Under the pieces are notes generated by a model that was not told the origin of the DNA, did not search any database, and worked only from the letters and a program-made list of their open reading frames with translations. The position numbers were made by a program, and so were the translations under genes. A DNA stretch of 64,000 nt. It comes from Elmis aenea. Lineage: Eukaryota; Arthropoda; Insecta; Coleoptera; Elmidae. Positions 49,562-62,019 of this stretch are shown in pieces; the stretch's first letter is position 1, and every line of letters starts with the position of its first letter. The stretch lies in contig OX393577.1 in assembly GCA_947652605.1 (NCBI GenBank), forward strand, positions 1,922,868 to 1,986,867. The letters run 5' to 3'.

Positions 49562-52470
49562 CGCTTGTTGTTGCATCATGGCCTGTTGCTTTGCCATTAA
49601 AGTCTGCTGGTCTTGGGGTCCATACTGCGCAATGGGATCATATGGCGGAGGTGGCATCATGAGTGGTACTAACGGTGGTTGTAAATTCATGGCAGCTAAC
49701 GCATTAAGACTTAGTGGAAGGCCCATGCCCATCATTTGCATCATAGGATTAAAATTTAGCTGCTGTTGTAATTGCATGACATTGAGTGCAGCCTGCATTT
49801 CTGACATTTGCTGGGCCAGAGCCATGGGATTTTGGGCCATACTTTGTGCAATCATTGCCTGTATGTTCGCTGGCATTGAGTCGGTACTACTCGCTGGAGT
49901 CGTCGACGAAGTTGGGGTTGACGGAGCTGTGGATGTTGCTTCCGGAGGCGTTTGCAAGTGAAGCTTGTTATGTAGCACATCTTTGGAATCGTCTTCTTTG
50001 TCGGGAGTTGTATCAGAATTACACGGTGTTGTAGCTGTGGCAGTACCTGGCGTCGTAACTCGTGGATTGCTGTTAAGCGTTGAGGAAGTTGCAGCTGTCA
50101 CGACCACTGTTTTCTTTTCGTATTCGTTCTTGAACTGTTGAGCATACTTTTCTAAGAATTCTAGTGGCACTAAATCTTTATGAACTTCTTCACAGTGAGA
50201 TTTTAACACCCAAACACTAGAGAACTCTTTATTGCAATGTTGGCACGTAGATTTACTTACTTCTGGTAAGTTGTTTTCTCCGTCCTCCTCTGGTCTGCCG
50301 GTATCCGATTCTTCGGTAACGGGTGGTGGACTCGTCAACTTCTCCTCGGCTTCTCGCTGACGTTGGCGTCGCTGGTGAGTTTCATTGTATTGCATGACGA
50401 GATCAAATCCAAAGCTTTCTAGTAAATGCTTGTACATGTGAGAACCGGCTTTCTTTGGAAGATGTAAACGATTCACTAAATCCAGTTCACCCGGTGGTGG
50501 GCTCTTAACATGGCCAGGCTCTTGAGCTTGAAAAATTGCCATTGGAGTGGCAAACATACAGCACAAATGCTGGTGGGCGCTCAACTGGTCTTGTGAACTA
50601 AATAGCGCGCCGCACTTAGAGCAGCTCATCATCCCTTGACTACCTGTACCGGGTCCCGGTGACGGTGGGGTGGGAGATGCCTTTTCCCCACTACCGGGTG
50701 CAGGACTTGTCTGTTTAGGAGACTGCATGGCTTCAGGTTGTTCTATAAGCGGTTTAGATAGATCTATTTGTCCCGCTAAAGCCAAGTCTTGCAATTTACT
50801 CGCCCTCGTTTGGTGCAATACACTTCGCATATGAATATCTAACGTGCTGCCTTGCGTATAGGCCACTTTACATATATTACACCGGTAACGTTTTTTATCA
50901 TCTTCTTCAGAAGACGTACTCTTTGGAGTTAATACTAAATTTTGAGGTTGACTAATAACTGGCGAAACTGGTTGATTATTGTTGTTGTTTTGTTGTTCCT
51001 GCATGGCTCGTTTCAGTTTGTGTAAATGACTAACAGAATTGTAATGTACTAGAAGTATATTCTTTTGTGTAAAACTCTCTTTGCAAACATCACACTTATA
51101 TGGCCTGTTCGGATCTAGGTATTTCTCCATGGGGTAGCTAAGTTTTTCGCCTTTTCTGTGTAGAAGGGTTTTGTTGTGGGCGGTTAAATAGCTCTGCCTT
51201 GTAAATGCTACCTTACAGCGGTGGCATTTGTACTTTCTATTAGGGTCATTGTAACTGTCTTCTGCCATGGCTTGACTATTCAGGTAGTCTTCTAAGAATT
51301 GTTGATCTTTATAAACGATACTATCATCCGAATTTTCACCGTCATTTTGGTTGCTATCGTCATGACTAGTATTTAATTCTTTGCTATCGTCACAATCTAA
51401 AGATTCCATGTCATCGCTGCGCAACGACTCCTTCTTTAAAATATCATTGGTAGAACTGTCTAGTACTTGTCCTTGAAGGCCGGCAAGAAGTAGTGGATTA
51501 TTCATTAAACTCTGTTTGTAAGCTGCAAGTTCTTCGTCTGTTAATTCTGAGTGTACGCTTTCGACGTGCTTATGCAGCGCTACAACGGAACGAAAACTTC
51601 GACCACACAGTACACATTTGGTAGCGTCTCTTATGAGGTGATATTGCGAATGCAACTGTAATTTTTCTAGAGTCTTAAAAGCTAAGGAACACTGGTTGCA
51701 TCTATATTTGTACACATGTTTTTCGGAAACTGACATTTGCGTCATTGAATTTTTAGCGTGAAATTCTTTAAAATGCATTTGAAGGGTATGCGCTGTAGGA
51801 AAAAACTGATTGCACCCCTTCTTCCAACACATGTACCCCGGGCCACTAGGCGTTTGTTTTATTTCTAGGTGGCCCGTTTCGTTCTGATGCGAACAAAGTT
51901 CGTCTATGTTTTTGAAGTTCCGGTAACAAGTGCCACATTTTTCGCATTCTGTATCCATATTGTCGTCGCTGCTCGGTGACATGATGTCTCGTTCGCTCTC
52001 TATGTTATTGATGTCGTTTTTGTCTTTTGATGAAGCCGAATTTGGTGAAATCATTTGATTTGGCGGTGTTTGCATCTGACTATTTGACTGATTAGGTGTC
52101 GGCGTCCTTGATACCTGATTCAGCCAGTGACTTTGATCCACTAACATAAGTAATCTTTGCAGACCTTCGCTGTTAACGGAATGAATTTGCATGACGTGCC
52201 GCTCCAAACTTGATCGTTCTTTAAAGGCGTCTTGGCACAATGGACATTGAAAAGTCGTATCTCCCGAACTATTTGCACTATGTTGGGCTAGAACGTGGGC
52301 CTGTATTCTCATTTCCGAGTCGCTGTTGTAGTTGCAGTACGGACAAACGTGTAACGGCGATTCCGTTTCCGAGTGATTCAGTTCTTCACTGTCATCGTTT
52401 GGTTCCAATTTTAATCTTTCTTTGCATTGATCCAACTGTCTAGGTTCTGAACTAGTGCTGTCTCTTCGCT
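49562..52470 (-). CDS. zfh2: zfh2 coding exon 2 (residues 772-1741, central zinc fingers)
   Basis: This is the middle block of zfh2. The acceptor TTCTTCAG precedes 52470, and the first two bases complete Glu772; the donor GTAAGT follows 49562 in phase 0. It carries eleven C2H2-type fingers with first cysteines near residues 814, 847, 946, 986, 1029, 1057, 1187, 1231, 1302, 1388 and 1514. The fingers are separated by acidic, Ser/Pro-rich and Asn/Gln-rich linkers. The segment HSVNSEGLQRLL (about 868-879), directly after finger 847, is a ZFHX family landmark. The final 130 residues are Met/Gln/Pro-rich and without fingers, leading into the homeodomain half. The hydrophobic residues seen before 52470 in the same open frame are intron and not a signal peptide. 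Two fingers depart from standard spacing (946, 986), as is usual in this family. Confidence 0.96.
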
Positions 52471-53140
52471 CTGAAGAACAAACAAAACAAAACACACTGT
52501 AATATGCAAACAATTTCAGTGTTATTAATGCCAATGCAAGTATCCCAAGATATGCAACAAAGCGCATACATTTTGCTTCAATGTAAAGAATGCTATGATT
52601 TTGTTAAAATTAGTTTTTTTCAATGAAATGTATGCGGAATTTATTTTTGATACTTGTTCGCTCATTAAAATGTCAACAACTTTTTAAAATATAATTACAC
52701 TATATTTTCAACTTTTTTGCAGATGTAATTAATTAATTAAATAATCTGTAATCTATAGAATACTCTGTTCGCAGATGCTTTAATGTGTTACTAGCAAAAA
52801 TGTTAATTTATAAGTTCCCAAAACATACTTGTTGTGTCATTTTTTGTTGTTGGTTACAATTAAGTATTTGTATTGACTAGGAAATGATGTACTCCTATAC
52901 AATAATTTGGCGTATCTGAATTCAAAAGTATATCCAACTATAACGGGGGTTTATCTACATCTATTGTTGTTACTGCTTATCAAATTATTTGTCAAGAAAA
53001 GAGTTTAAAAAAAGATTATTTAAGTAACTGTCCATGTATAAGTATATTATACGATGCTAATTATAAGAATTTATTTATAATTAAAAAAGTTTCACAGTTT
53101 AATTCTTGTATAAAGCAGGCAAAATCTTTGTTATTATTAT

Positions 53141-53557
53141 ATACAGGGTGTCCCAGATTACACCTCCAGCGGGGGATCTTGCTTATTATAATAGATACAG
53201 GTTTGTTTAAATTAGATGAATTATTTCCAAGTGTGATAGGAGCTACAATCAATTTTTAAAAGTACAAAAAAAAAACAAATCTAAAATAATGGTTATATTC
53301 TACATGAAAAAGTACCTTCAGAAGGTACAAATAAATTTGTTCTAATAATTAAGACAAAAAAGTTATGAGGGAAAAAAGAAATTCGACATTTTCATATTTT
53401 TTGCTAAAACATCTGAAGCACGAGGAATTTTGTACTTTTAAAAATTGATTGTGGCCCCTCTCACACTAGAGAATAATTCATCTAATTTAAACAAACCTGT
53501 ATCTCTTATAATAAGTGAGATACCCATGCTGGAAATCTAATCTGGGAAACCCTGTAT
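53141..53557. mobile_element. Fold-back MITE, ACAGGGTGTCCC ends (family B), complete copy
   Basis: The left end ATACAGGGTGTCCCAGATTA and right end TAATCTGGGAAACCCTGTAT-like are inverted. The arms are about 125 bp and the middle contains AAAGTACCTTCAGAAGGTAC, a short palindrome. The flanks read TATA on both sides. A truncated copy with the same middle and right arm lies at 61738-62019. Confidence 0.8.
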
Positions 53558-54875
53558 ATAGCTAGCATATTTTCATAAAATAGAATGGATTAACTTTAAC
53601 CTTTGCAAGTTTCTTACGATATTTTATTACTGTTCCCTTTAAACAGTATGACTGGGCGCTACTGTTTGTTTTTTATTGTTATTTTTTTTTGGAACCCAAA
53701 TTTTAGCAAAATTATCTACCGGATCAAAGAAATTGAAAAATGTTAGTTTAGTTTAAGTTGTTTCAATAAATACCTACAGTATACAAATTAAATGATTTAT
53801 CATATCGATTATCGCTAATGTAATGCCGGAAGTAATAGTTACTAAAATTTATGTTAACAACACTAAACTGGCGTTTGCCTGAAATTTATCAACTTGCGAA
53901 CCAGTTCTGTACACAGATGGAATAGACTGTAGACATTGAACATTCGTAGCTCATAAATTAAAATATATTGCAGTGGATAATGTGTCTCTAAAACATACAC
54001 TCTGTAACCCGCGGTTGATAGATGACATAAGTTTGACTCTTATGCATGCACAAGGATAAAAATAACACACTATTAAATGATTTTGTATAAATTTGCATCA
54101 TATCAGGTAGAAATAAAAATAGCTGAAGTGAAAAAAACTCGCTTGAATGAAATTCCGAGTTTTGCAAAGGTTAAGTAGCTAGAAAATGCGGTCAAATTAA
54201 GAAAATGTATGCACGTTTAAAAAAAGATGATTGAATAGTGCTGCTAACAATTATTTTTTAAACACGCACTTTATTTCTGGACTTAATCCTTTAAAAACAA
54301 ATGCCTTATGACCTATGTTTAAAAATGCAAAGACCACTATTGAAAAGTAAAAAATTAAAAACCAAATTGATACTATAGAATTGCAGACACTTTTAAAGTA
54401 TAAATTTCAAAGATTACACATTAAGCTGCACAATTTCACATTTTCTAAAAATTGGACAGAAATTTATTAATCCGAAAAACCAATTATCTCTGTTCGAAAA
54501 CTGTAGGTGATAAATTGGTTAAAAAAAATATGCAAACTAGTGACGTCCAAATTTCAAATTTTGACTTCAACAACAATTAAAAATTTCATTTGAGAACTAA
54601 ATGTTATTTATGCCAAAATCTGGAAAAAAAATTCAATATTCTATACTGAGCTGAAAATCTTCTTTCTCCATACTTTTTTAAATGTATAAATACAATAGAG
54701 ATTGCTATTTAAGATTCAAAATAATGTTTAACACACATTTTTGACCGTTTCAAAAACATTTTGCAATTAAAAATGAAAAAGGTTTATTTTACACCAATAG
54801 AAATTGTGCTGCATAAATGTCAAATTCTAAGGACCTTTATATAGAGCTTGTATACCTCAAAAAACTTGAGCACTG

Positions 54876-55642
54876 TACAGGGTGGTCCATATAGAAGGGC
54901 CACTATTACGATCTCGTAAACGGTAAGAGCTACAAAGAAGTTTAAATTAGACAAATTGTTCCCTTTCTGAGACCTATTTAGTAATGCTTTTTTGATTTAA
55001 AAAAGGCCCATGGCACGCTGGATACATAAAAAAAATAAAAATGGCCATTTTTTAAAATCGTTCTTAACTCGGTTATACTTAATGGTACCAAAATGTTTTT
55101 GGGGAAACAGTTGTAACTTTTTTACGCACTGGAAAATGAAAACATTCGATATTGTTTAAGTTCTTAGATAAATTACAAACTTAAATTTTCTTAAATGGAA
55201 ACCATAGTTGGCTATGACCTTATGAAACACTTTTTTTTTTTATAAATTAAAGTTTCATGTATTTCTTTTGATATTTGGTCTCAAAACAACCATTAAAAAA
55301 TCCCTATGAAGCCATCGAGTGCCATGAATTTAAACAATATTGAAACAAATAAATGTTTTCATGTAATAGTGCCTAAAAAAATCTACAACTTTTTCCCCAA
55401 AAATATTTTTGTACCATCAAGTATAACCGAATTATTAACGATTTAAAAAAAAATACCCATTTATATTTTGGTTTATTATCTAGCGTGCCATGGGACTTTT
55501 TTAAAACATTAAATTATTAAAGCATCACTGAATACCTGAATAGATCTCAGAAAGAGGAACAATTTGACTAATTTAAACTTCTTTGTAGCTCTTACCGTTT
55601 ACGATTTCCCAATAGTGACCCCTCTGTGTGGACCACCCTGTA
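54876..55642. mobile_element. Fold-back MITE, ACAGGGTGGTCC ends (family A), copy 1
   Basis: The left end TACAGGGTGGTCCATATAGA and the right end GTGTGGACCACCCTGTA are inverted. Both arms contain CTCGTAAACGGTAAGAGCTA / TAGCTCTTACCGTTTACG and GTTATACTTAATGGTAC and are roughly 280 bp long. It is closely related to 63436-63953 and lies in the intron after coding exon 1. Confidence 0.85.
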
Positions 55643-56372
55643 TAAAGAGAAACAAAACTGTCGATATTTCGCAACAACATACAATTATGCTTCGCAAAAT
55701 TTTGTTCATGCTTAAGGCTAGCTTTGAAAACTAATTATTAACATAAAAATAGCATTTTTCGTTTTAAAACCTTAGGATACTTGCTGTAGAATTCGTCTAT
55801 TGTTCACAAAATGCTGCTGGCACGATAGCACCCAAATTAACGGTATTCTTTTAAGATGCCCGAAAAATAGTGACAATACAAACAATCGGGTTTGATAGCA
55901 GTATTGTGTTTTAGTTACCCCGGGCGCTAGGGCACGCCTTTTATATGTGCACTAGCACATGTGCGATCCTCGGCGTTAATGGTAATTACATAGCCATATA
56001 AAGTTTATAAAATCCCTCACAACAATTATAAAACAGATGGCAAGGCTTATATCTTATACTGAAGGATGTTAACAATAATACGTGGTGATATGCAACCATA
56101 TATTTACGATCTCGTTTGCATTATTGAAGCGCGTGTATTAAAAACAGTTTCAAAAAACCCTCCTTCTCAGGAATAATTTAGGTACATAACTGCAAATAAA
56201 AGGCCAAAACTTAAATGCAGAATAATTATACAGAACCTAACAACTTCTACCGCACTTGGTTAGAGTATAACGTATGATCGATATGTTTATAAAGATCAAT
56301 TTCAATCGGGCAAATATACTCAAAAAAGTTTATCAAAAACACAATAGTTTTTGCAGGGTTTATAATGAATGT

Positions 56373-57526
56373 ATACAGGGCGAACAAAAATTATGGCGTA
56401 TCTCGGTTAACGTGATAGCAAAAATCTGATATCGTCTCTAGGGCTATTTTTTTGAGAAAAGAACGCCCATGTAATCGGATTTTTTCTATCGGATTCCATT
56501 TTGGCACTACAGACGAAAAATGAGATTTCATCTTTTTTGAAAATTTGCTATAATTTATTTATTAAAATAGAACAAAATGTTATTAAGGTTTTTTAAACAG
56601 ATTTTTATGCTTAACTTAAAAACAAAATTTCTTTTAGCTACCTTGACTTTCGAGATATGAAGGAATATGAATAGAAACCCTAGTTGGCCATGACTTTATG
56701 TGAAAGAGAATTTTTTTAGCTTTTCAAAAATATATAATCTTATAGCTATACTATTTGTTGCAAAAAATAACCGAAATATGGCTGAATATGCAAACATTTC
56801 TTTATCAAAGTTTGCCATCATTTCGTAAACAAGTGATGTTTGCAATTATTACACACCTAAAAGTCATTTCCACACTTACACACTTACAATATAATATTCT
56901 AACATACTGAACTTTTCAAAGTGTTCAAATTTAGCCATGTTCACAATACCACAATAAACAGTTATAAAATACAAAAATATACACAGATTTGCTTAAAAGT
57001 TGAAAAATTTACTTGGATATGACGTTTAGTTGTTTAAAAATTGAAAACATCACTTGTTTACGAAATCATGGCAAACTTTAATTAAAGTTGGCTATATTTC
57101 GGTTATTTTTTTCAACAAATATATTAAACTATATACTTTTGAAAAGCTAAAAAATTTCTCTTGCATATTAAGCCATGGCCAACTAGGGTTTCTATTAAAA
57201 AAAAAGTTTACTTTATATCTCAATAGTCAAGATCTTAAAAAAAAATTGTTTCTGGATTAAGCATAAAAATCTGTATAGAAAACCTTGATAATATTTTGTT
57301 CAATTTTTTTTTTAATAAATAAAGAAGTCACAGTAAAATTCCAAAAATGATGAAATTTCAGTTTTCGTCTGTAATTCCAATATGAAAAGCGATATAAAAA
57401 ATCCGATTGCATAGGCGTGCTTTTCTCAAAAAAAATGGCCTAACCTGACCGAATTCAGATTTTCGCTAACTATTACGGTAACCGAGATACCCCGTAAAAC
57501 ATTCGAATTCGGTTCACCCTGTATAC
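56373..57526. mobile_element. Large fold-back element, ACAGGGCGAAC ends (family D)
   Basis: The left end TATACAGGGCGAAC and the right end GGTTCACCCTGTATA are inverted. The arms are about 480 bp, containing GTATCTCGGTTAACG / GTAACCGAGATACC and matching CACTTGTTTACGAAAT / ATTTCGTAAACAAGTG words near the centre. No intact transposase frame. Confidence 0.8.
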
Positions 57527-57813
57527 TGCATCATACAAGAATTATTAAAAGGTGTATTTAAAAAACTAAATTTACGTAATTTAAAATTTCATTAGTTAAC
57601 TAAAATCAATAAAAAAACTTAAATCTTAAAAAAACTGAAAATGTACCATACGTTATATTGTTCTATTTATGGATGACTGCATGATTTGATTAAGATTATG
57701 GTTCTAATAAATATGAATTAGAAATTTGACTAACGTAAGAGGATTTTTTTGAAAACTGTGACCAGCAGTGTTACCAATTTGAATCAAATTAAAATAAACG
57801 AATATGTACATAC

Positions 57814-60127
57814 CAGGTGTATGAGGTTCGAACGGACCAGGTACCACTTGAAAAACTTCACTAATTTCCGTTGATGTTTCTTTACCTTCGGCTCGTCGTT
57901 GTAACTGATGTAATTGTTCTAAGTGCAAATGTTTGAGCGATTTAATATGTTGAAGAAGAGGTAAGCGGTTAGTTGCAGAAAAGCCACATAATAAGCAGTG
58001 AAACACACGCGGCTGTTCTGGTCGTAGAGAAACGCTTCGTTCTTCCAGGTACCGTAGAAGTGCAACTCCCGCTTCGTGACGACCACCGGCAGCATGCAAC
58101 TGCAACTTATGCGCAGAGTTTGTATAATAATCACAGGCGTTACAACGAATCTGTACACCACCAGGTGCCGAAGCGTATTTCAGCTTCCATTCGTTTCTAG
58201 GACCACCCTCCTTAACGTGGTTAACGTGTTGCAGTCTCTGTAGATGCTTATCAGTCTTACAATGTAGTTGGAAGTTAGCTTTTAAGTTGGTTTTATAAGT
58301 GCATAGTTTACACACATAATGACCGGCAATTACAGCTAAAATTTCCTGTTCTCTAAGTCTAGTTCTATCTTGGGCCAAGTGTCTACCTAAATCTTCTAAA
58401 CTGTCCGTACTAAAAATGTTACAGACACAACAATGATACGTTTTCTGAGGATCTGGGTCTGCAGGTTCCGGAGGTGGCTCCATCGTTTCGGGATTTAAAC
58501 CCAAATCCGAATGCGACACCATTTCCGCGGGACCTGTGTGGCCCGGAAGTTGTCCACCCGTCATCATTTGAATTAATAACGCCTGATTATACGCCATATC
58601 GGCCAGTGCTGCTTCGGGTTTGTCTCCAAGTCCTGGATACATGCCATACAAATTCTCAATGTGTTGCGATTGTTGCTGATGGTGTAGAGCGGATAACGTT
58701 TGCATGTGTTTGACATTCTGTTGTAATACGAGCATATTATGCGTGTGCTTTTCTGAGGTCATGTGTATTCTGAGATTGCGAGCGACGTTAGTCTCATAAT
58801 TGCATACATCACATCTAAAGCTAGGTTTAGGCTTATGGCCGCTACTAACAGGCGAATGGTGGAGCGGCGGAGGTGCTTTTGGTGAAGCTTGCCGAGAATC
58901 AGTATTGGGCGCACCACCATTTTGCAATTCTTGCATATTATTTAAATGTTTATCCGACTGCATATGAATGCTTAAATTCCCCTTAGTTGTTGTGGAATAA
59001 TTGCAAACCTCACAGCGGTACGGCTTATAGCCACACGTATACGTTTCTCCACGTGCTAACCGAGGATGTGGTTGGCCTGCTATGCAATATATGCAACTAG
59101 TTTCAGTCTCAGGATGCTTTTCTTTCATGTGTATTTCCAGCGTCTCTTGGTATTTGTAGTGCCAGTTACACTTAGGGCACTTCAACGTTTTACACGAATT
59201 TCGGCTATGAACATTTCCCAAACCGGCTGGTCCTAGTCTTCCCGACGCTAATATCATTTCACATCTGCCGCAGTCTACACCAGACGGTCGACCCTGAAGA
59301 TGATCTGGACAGACTCCAATAGTAGTTCCCGATAAAAAAGCTGGTGGGGGTGCGAAAGGAGGAGACGGAGATTTACCAAGGGTATTGCACGAGGAAGTAG
59401 GAGGCATTTCTGACGTGGGTGATGATTGTTCACTACGGGGTGTACTAGAATGTATAGGAATTGACCCTAAATGATTTTCAATGGCTTGCGCGGATCCTAA
59501 TGGTTCTAAAAGAGATACTATCGGTCTTTTATCAGCACCAACACATTGTAAAATAGCTGAACAGTCTGCCGCTAACACTTCGCGTTCTGATTCTTGCAAA
59601 TTAACGCCATGCTCTGATTGGGCATGGTTGGCAAAGGATCGCGCAAAACCAAAACTAAGCTTACACACGAAACACATAAGAATGGGTTTGACGGGTACCG
59701 ATGTTGGTCGAGGAGGCCTCGCGTCTCTTAATGCCACGACCCGATAACTGTGTACTGCTGGAGGCTCGGCATGCCTTGTTGCTTGTCGTAATAACCGCGA
59801 TACATATACGGCATGAAGTGGTGGCACAATTTCGGGTACCGTAGTCACCGTTCCTGCTTCACTCTCGCTCTCCGAATCTTCGATGATGTACGCTGAACCA
59901 TCTGGGTTGTAAACTATTTTCCCCGAGAATTGTTCTACATCCGAAGTGTCTTGATGCGATATGGTTGGTGATGGTAAACTAGTGGACGGCGGAGGCGGTG
60001 GTGAAGCTCCTGGGGCTGCCGGTGGCGGACTTGCCTCTTGCTCTGGGCTCATTGCGGCTGAGTCTAGTTTTTGCCGCTCTATGCGGCCGCCGGGACAGAG
60101 CTCAGGCGCCGCGGAAAGAGTGGGCAT
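57814..60127 (-). CDS. zfh2: zfh2 coding exon 1 (residues 1-771, N-terminal zinc fingers)
   Basis: This exon encodes the N-terminal third of the zfh2/ZFHX regulator. After a Pro/Ser-rich start comes the family motif GKIVYNPDGSAYI (about 69-81), then C2H2 fingers with first cysteines near residues 152, 317, 372, 439, 606, 662 and 711, plus a degenerate finger at 566. The stretch from about 308 to 405 (fingers 2-3, with the HPRLARGE segment) is nearly identical to vertebrate ZFHX3, which fixes the family. The start is ATG 60127: an in-frame TGA lies 10 codons upstream within the same exon. Met26 (60052) is an alternative start. The exon ends at 57814, where CCTG is followed by the donor GTATGT; one base carries over to make Glu772. 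The open frame beyond 57814 is intron read-through and is not coding. Confidence 0.96.
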
Positions 60128-60160
60128 CGCGGCGCATCACATGCTCGCCCCCTGGACGCC
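60128..60160 (-). other. zfh2: 5' UTR part of zfh2 exon with two upstream ATGs
   Basis: The acceptor TTTGTTTCAG ends at 60161, so the exon starts at 60160 and 33 bases precede the chosen start codon. They hold an ATG directly followed by TGA (60142-60137), in frame with the main start. A second ATG (60138) in another frame runs 11 codons and overlaps the main start before its stop. Such start-stop elements can lower initiation at the main start codon; that effect is inference here. Confidence 0.7.
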
Positions 60161-61529
60161 CTGAAACAAACGAAATACAGTTATAGTTTCATCATAAACT
60201 TGGAAAGTTTTTTCTACTAAACAGAACAAAAATTGAAAATCCGATATAATCTCTTAAAAGCATGCGCATCAGTTACCTATCAAATAAAGCTGCAAGCAGC
60301 TGCAAAAAATACAATGTATTATTTGTCTGAAAGCTGATAGTGCGATACCATTTTTATTTGTTTTTATGCCAAGCCTCCTATGAATACGCCTTTGTTGTAA
60401 TTTAAGGTGTGCCATTATTCAGGTGAAGTGGCACAGAAATTGCCATTAACCGCGACCAATGAATTTATCAATTTCTTATATATGAACGAATGATTGTCTA
60501 TTACGCAGCTTCTAACGTAAATTTTGAGGATATTCTTATCTTTATTGTTTGCGTCAACTTAAAGGTACCTTTATTCTTGTAAGAGGTTTCAGTTCATACA
60601 GAAAATGATTAGAGATACTGTTTCTCCAATATTGACGCAGCTTATGAGCTGATAATGAGAAATAAATATTTTAACAACTTTCCTCAAGAATAAGATTAAG
60701 TTTACCGGTAAAAGATATGCCACGTGTGAAATTAAATAAGACTGTTGTCGCACGGTAACGGATTTTTCCAATATAAAACGGTTAACGGTCGACGTTTGAT
60801 TAAACAAAAATTATCGCCAGACAATTATGTTTTATTTAGTCAAATCAGCCCTAGGACCTCAGGTAATAAGGAAATTTTAGGAATCTCGGAAAGTACCAAT
60901 TTGAAACATTTCATCGGAAAAATTTTATAATTATGTGTAATTTCGATTATAACCGAGGGTAGGGCTGTATCGGGCGCCGCCTGTAGTAGAGCAACGCGTC
61001 TACCGAGATAACCATCACCAAAAGCATGCGATAAGTTGGCTGGTCAAGCGCGGTACTTGTAATTACTAATTCCCACACTACAGTGCTCTAATCACGGTAA
61101 TAATTATGGGCTTTTTGTTCAGTTTGGTTTTTAAACTTCGTCGGTATTTTTCTCATGATTTCTCACGATCCATTTTTTATTTGTTTTCTGCACACGAAAA
61201 TTATGCCCCAACAATCACATTAATAATTGACCCTGATTGGATGTTTTAAAATAAGTAATATATATTTAGTACTAATATTGATGCGGTTTATCAAACAGTT
61301 TGAAATGTTAGCTCACGATTCTTGCTCACTTATTAACAAACGAATCCTAACACATACACGCAAGTGAGAAATTTATAAACGACTGGTGTTTTAGAACAAA
61401 AAAATTTACACACAGTAGTTCATAGAGAATTCGTAACAACTACACAAGTTTTTATATCTTGAGCTGTTGCCTTGCTGATTAAAACCAATAAGTTAAGAAA
61501 TTCTAATAATTTTATTGCAATTTACTTTA
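60161..61529. other. 5' intron of zfh2, nothing recognised
   Basis: Sequence immediately upstream of the exon with the start codon. Apart from the polypyrimidine tract and acceptor at 60161-60175, no feature is supported. A GC-richer patch at 60960-61080 is unique within the window. Confidence 0.5.
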
Positions 61530-61542
61530 GGTATATTGCTAC

Positions 61543-61686
61543 AATCTTCGTTCCCGGTTTGGAACCGCGTCCTCTTTGGTTACGTGACGTTTCGACCATA
61601 CCAAACGTTTGATAAAGACCAAGACAGTATGGTCGAAACGTCAGGTAATCAAAGAAGACGCATTTACAAACCCGGGAACGAAGATT
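61543..61686. repeat. Inverted repeat with GTCGAAACG(T) core
   Basis: ATCTTCGTTCCCGGTTTGGA (61543) mirrors ACAAACCCGGGAACGAAGAT (to 61685), and GACGTTTCGACCATAC mirrors GTATGGTCGAAACGTC. The arms are about 58 bp with a 26-base loop. The word GAAACG next to a stem recalls the composite repeat at 40067. Confidence 0.65.
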
Positions 61687-61737
61687 TTAACGTGGACAAT
61701 GGCCAGGAAAGCCATCTCAAAAACGGCAAGTGTTAAA

Positions 61738-62019
61738 AAATCTAATATCATGGTTACATTCTACATAATAAAGTACCTTCAGAGGGTACAAATAAAATTG
61801 TTCTAATGATTAAAACAAAAAAGTTATGAGAGAAAAAAGAAATTCGACATTTTCATATTTTTTGCTATAACATCTGAAGTACGAGGAATTTTATACTTTT
61901 AAAAATTAATTTTGGCTTCTCTCATACTAAGGAATAATTCATCTAGTTTAAACAAATCTGTATCTCTTATAATAAGCGAGATCTCCATGCTGGAAATGTA
62001 ATCTGGGACGCCCTGTATA
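61738..62019. mobile_element. Left-truncated family B fold-back MITE
   Basis: It aligns along its length with 53277-53557, sharing GTTATGAG...GAAATTCGACATTTTCA, and ends GGGACGCCCTGTATA. The left arm is missing and is replaced directly by the preceding inverted repeat. Orientation is the same as the complete copy. Confidence 0.75.

Larger units (their letters stand above)
52471..57813 (-). other. zfh2: zfh2 intron 1 (between coding exons 1 and 2)
   Basis: The intron lies between donor GTATGT (57813-57808) and acceptor TTCTTCAG (ending 52471). It carries three fold-back elements (53141, 54876 and 56373). The remaining sequence, 52571-53140, 53558-54875, 55643-56372 and 57527-57700, is AT-rich without recognised features. 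Confidence 0.9.
18683..60160 (-). other. zfh2: zfh2 (ZFHX family) gene span visible in window
   Basis: The gene runs on the minus strand. Four coding exons lie at 60127-57814, 52470-49562, 46818-43680 and 19305-18683, separated by introns of 5343, 2743 and 24374 bases. Every junction has a GT donor and AG acceptor, with phases 1, 0 and 1. The joined frame is 8985 nt including the stop, giving 2994 residues, close to the roughly 3000 residues of Drosophila zfh2. Exon 1 begins with a 3' splice site, so upstream untranslated exon(s) and the promoter are not seen here. The protein is a nuclear DNA-binding regulator. In Drosophila zfh2 is known for neural expression and proximal appendage patterning; the vertebrate relatives are ZFHX3 and ZFHX4. 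Exon joins are inferred from sequence without transcript data. Confidence 0.95.

Noticed and set aside
49578..49961. 127-residue plus-strand open frame, Cys/Gly-rich
   Set aside because: Antisense shadow of the Met/Gln/Pro-rich end of zfh2 exon 2.
52471..52567. Hydrophobic N-terminal stretch resembling a signal peptide before exon 2
   Set aside because: It is intron and polypyrimidine sequence upstream of a clear TTCTTCAG acceptor.
57704..57813. Continuation of the exon 1 open frame
   Set aside because: A canonical GTATGT donor precedes it, the phase matches exon 2, and the sequence turns into AT-rich non-family residues.
60589..60930. Small open frames upstream of the zfh2 start exon, considered as a possible 5' coding exon
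   Set aside because: The start exon has an in-frame stop upstream of the ATG, so no coding exon can join from there in frame.
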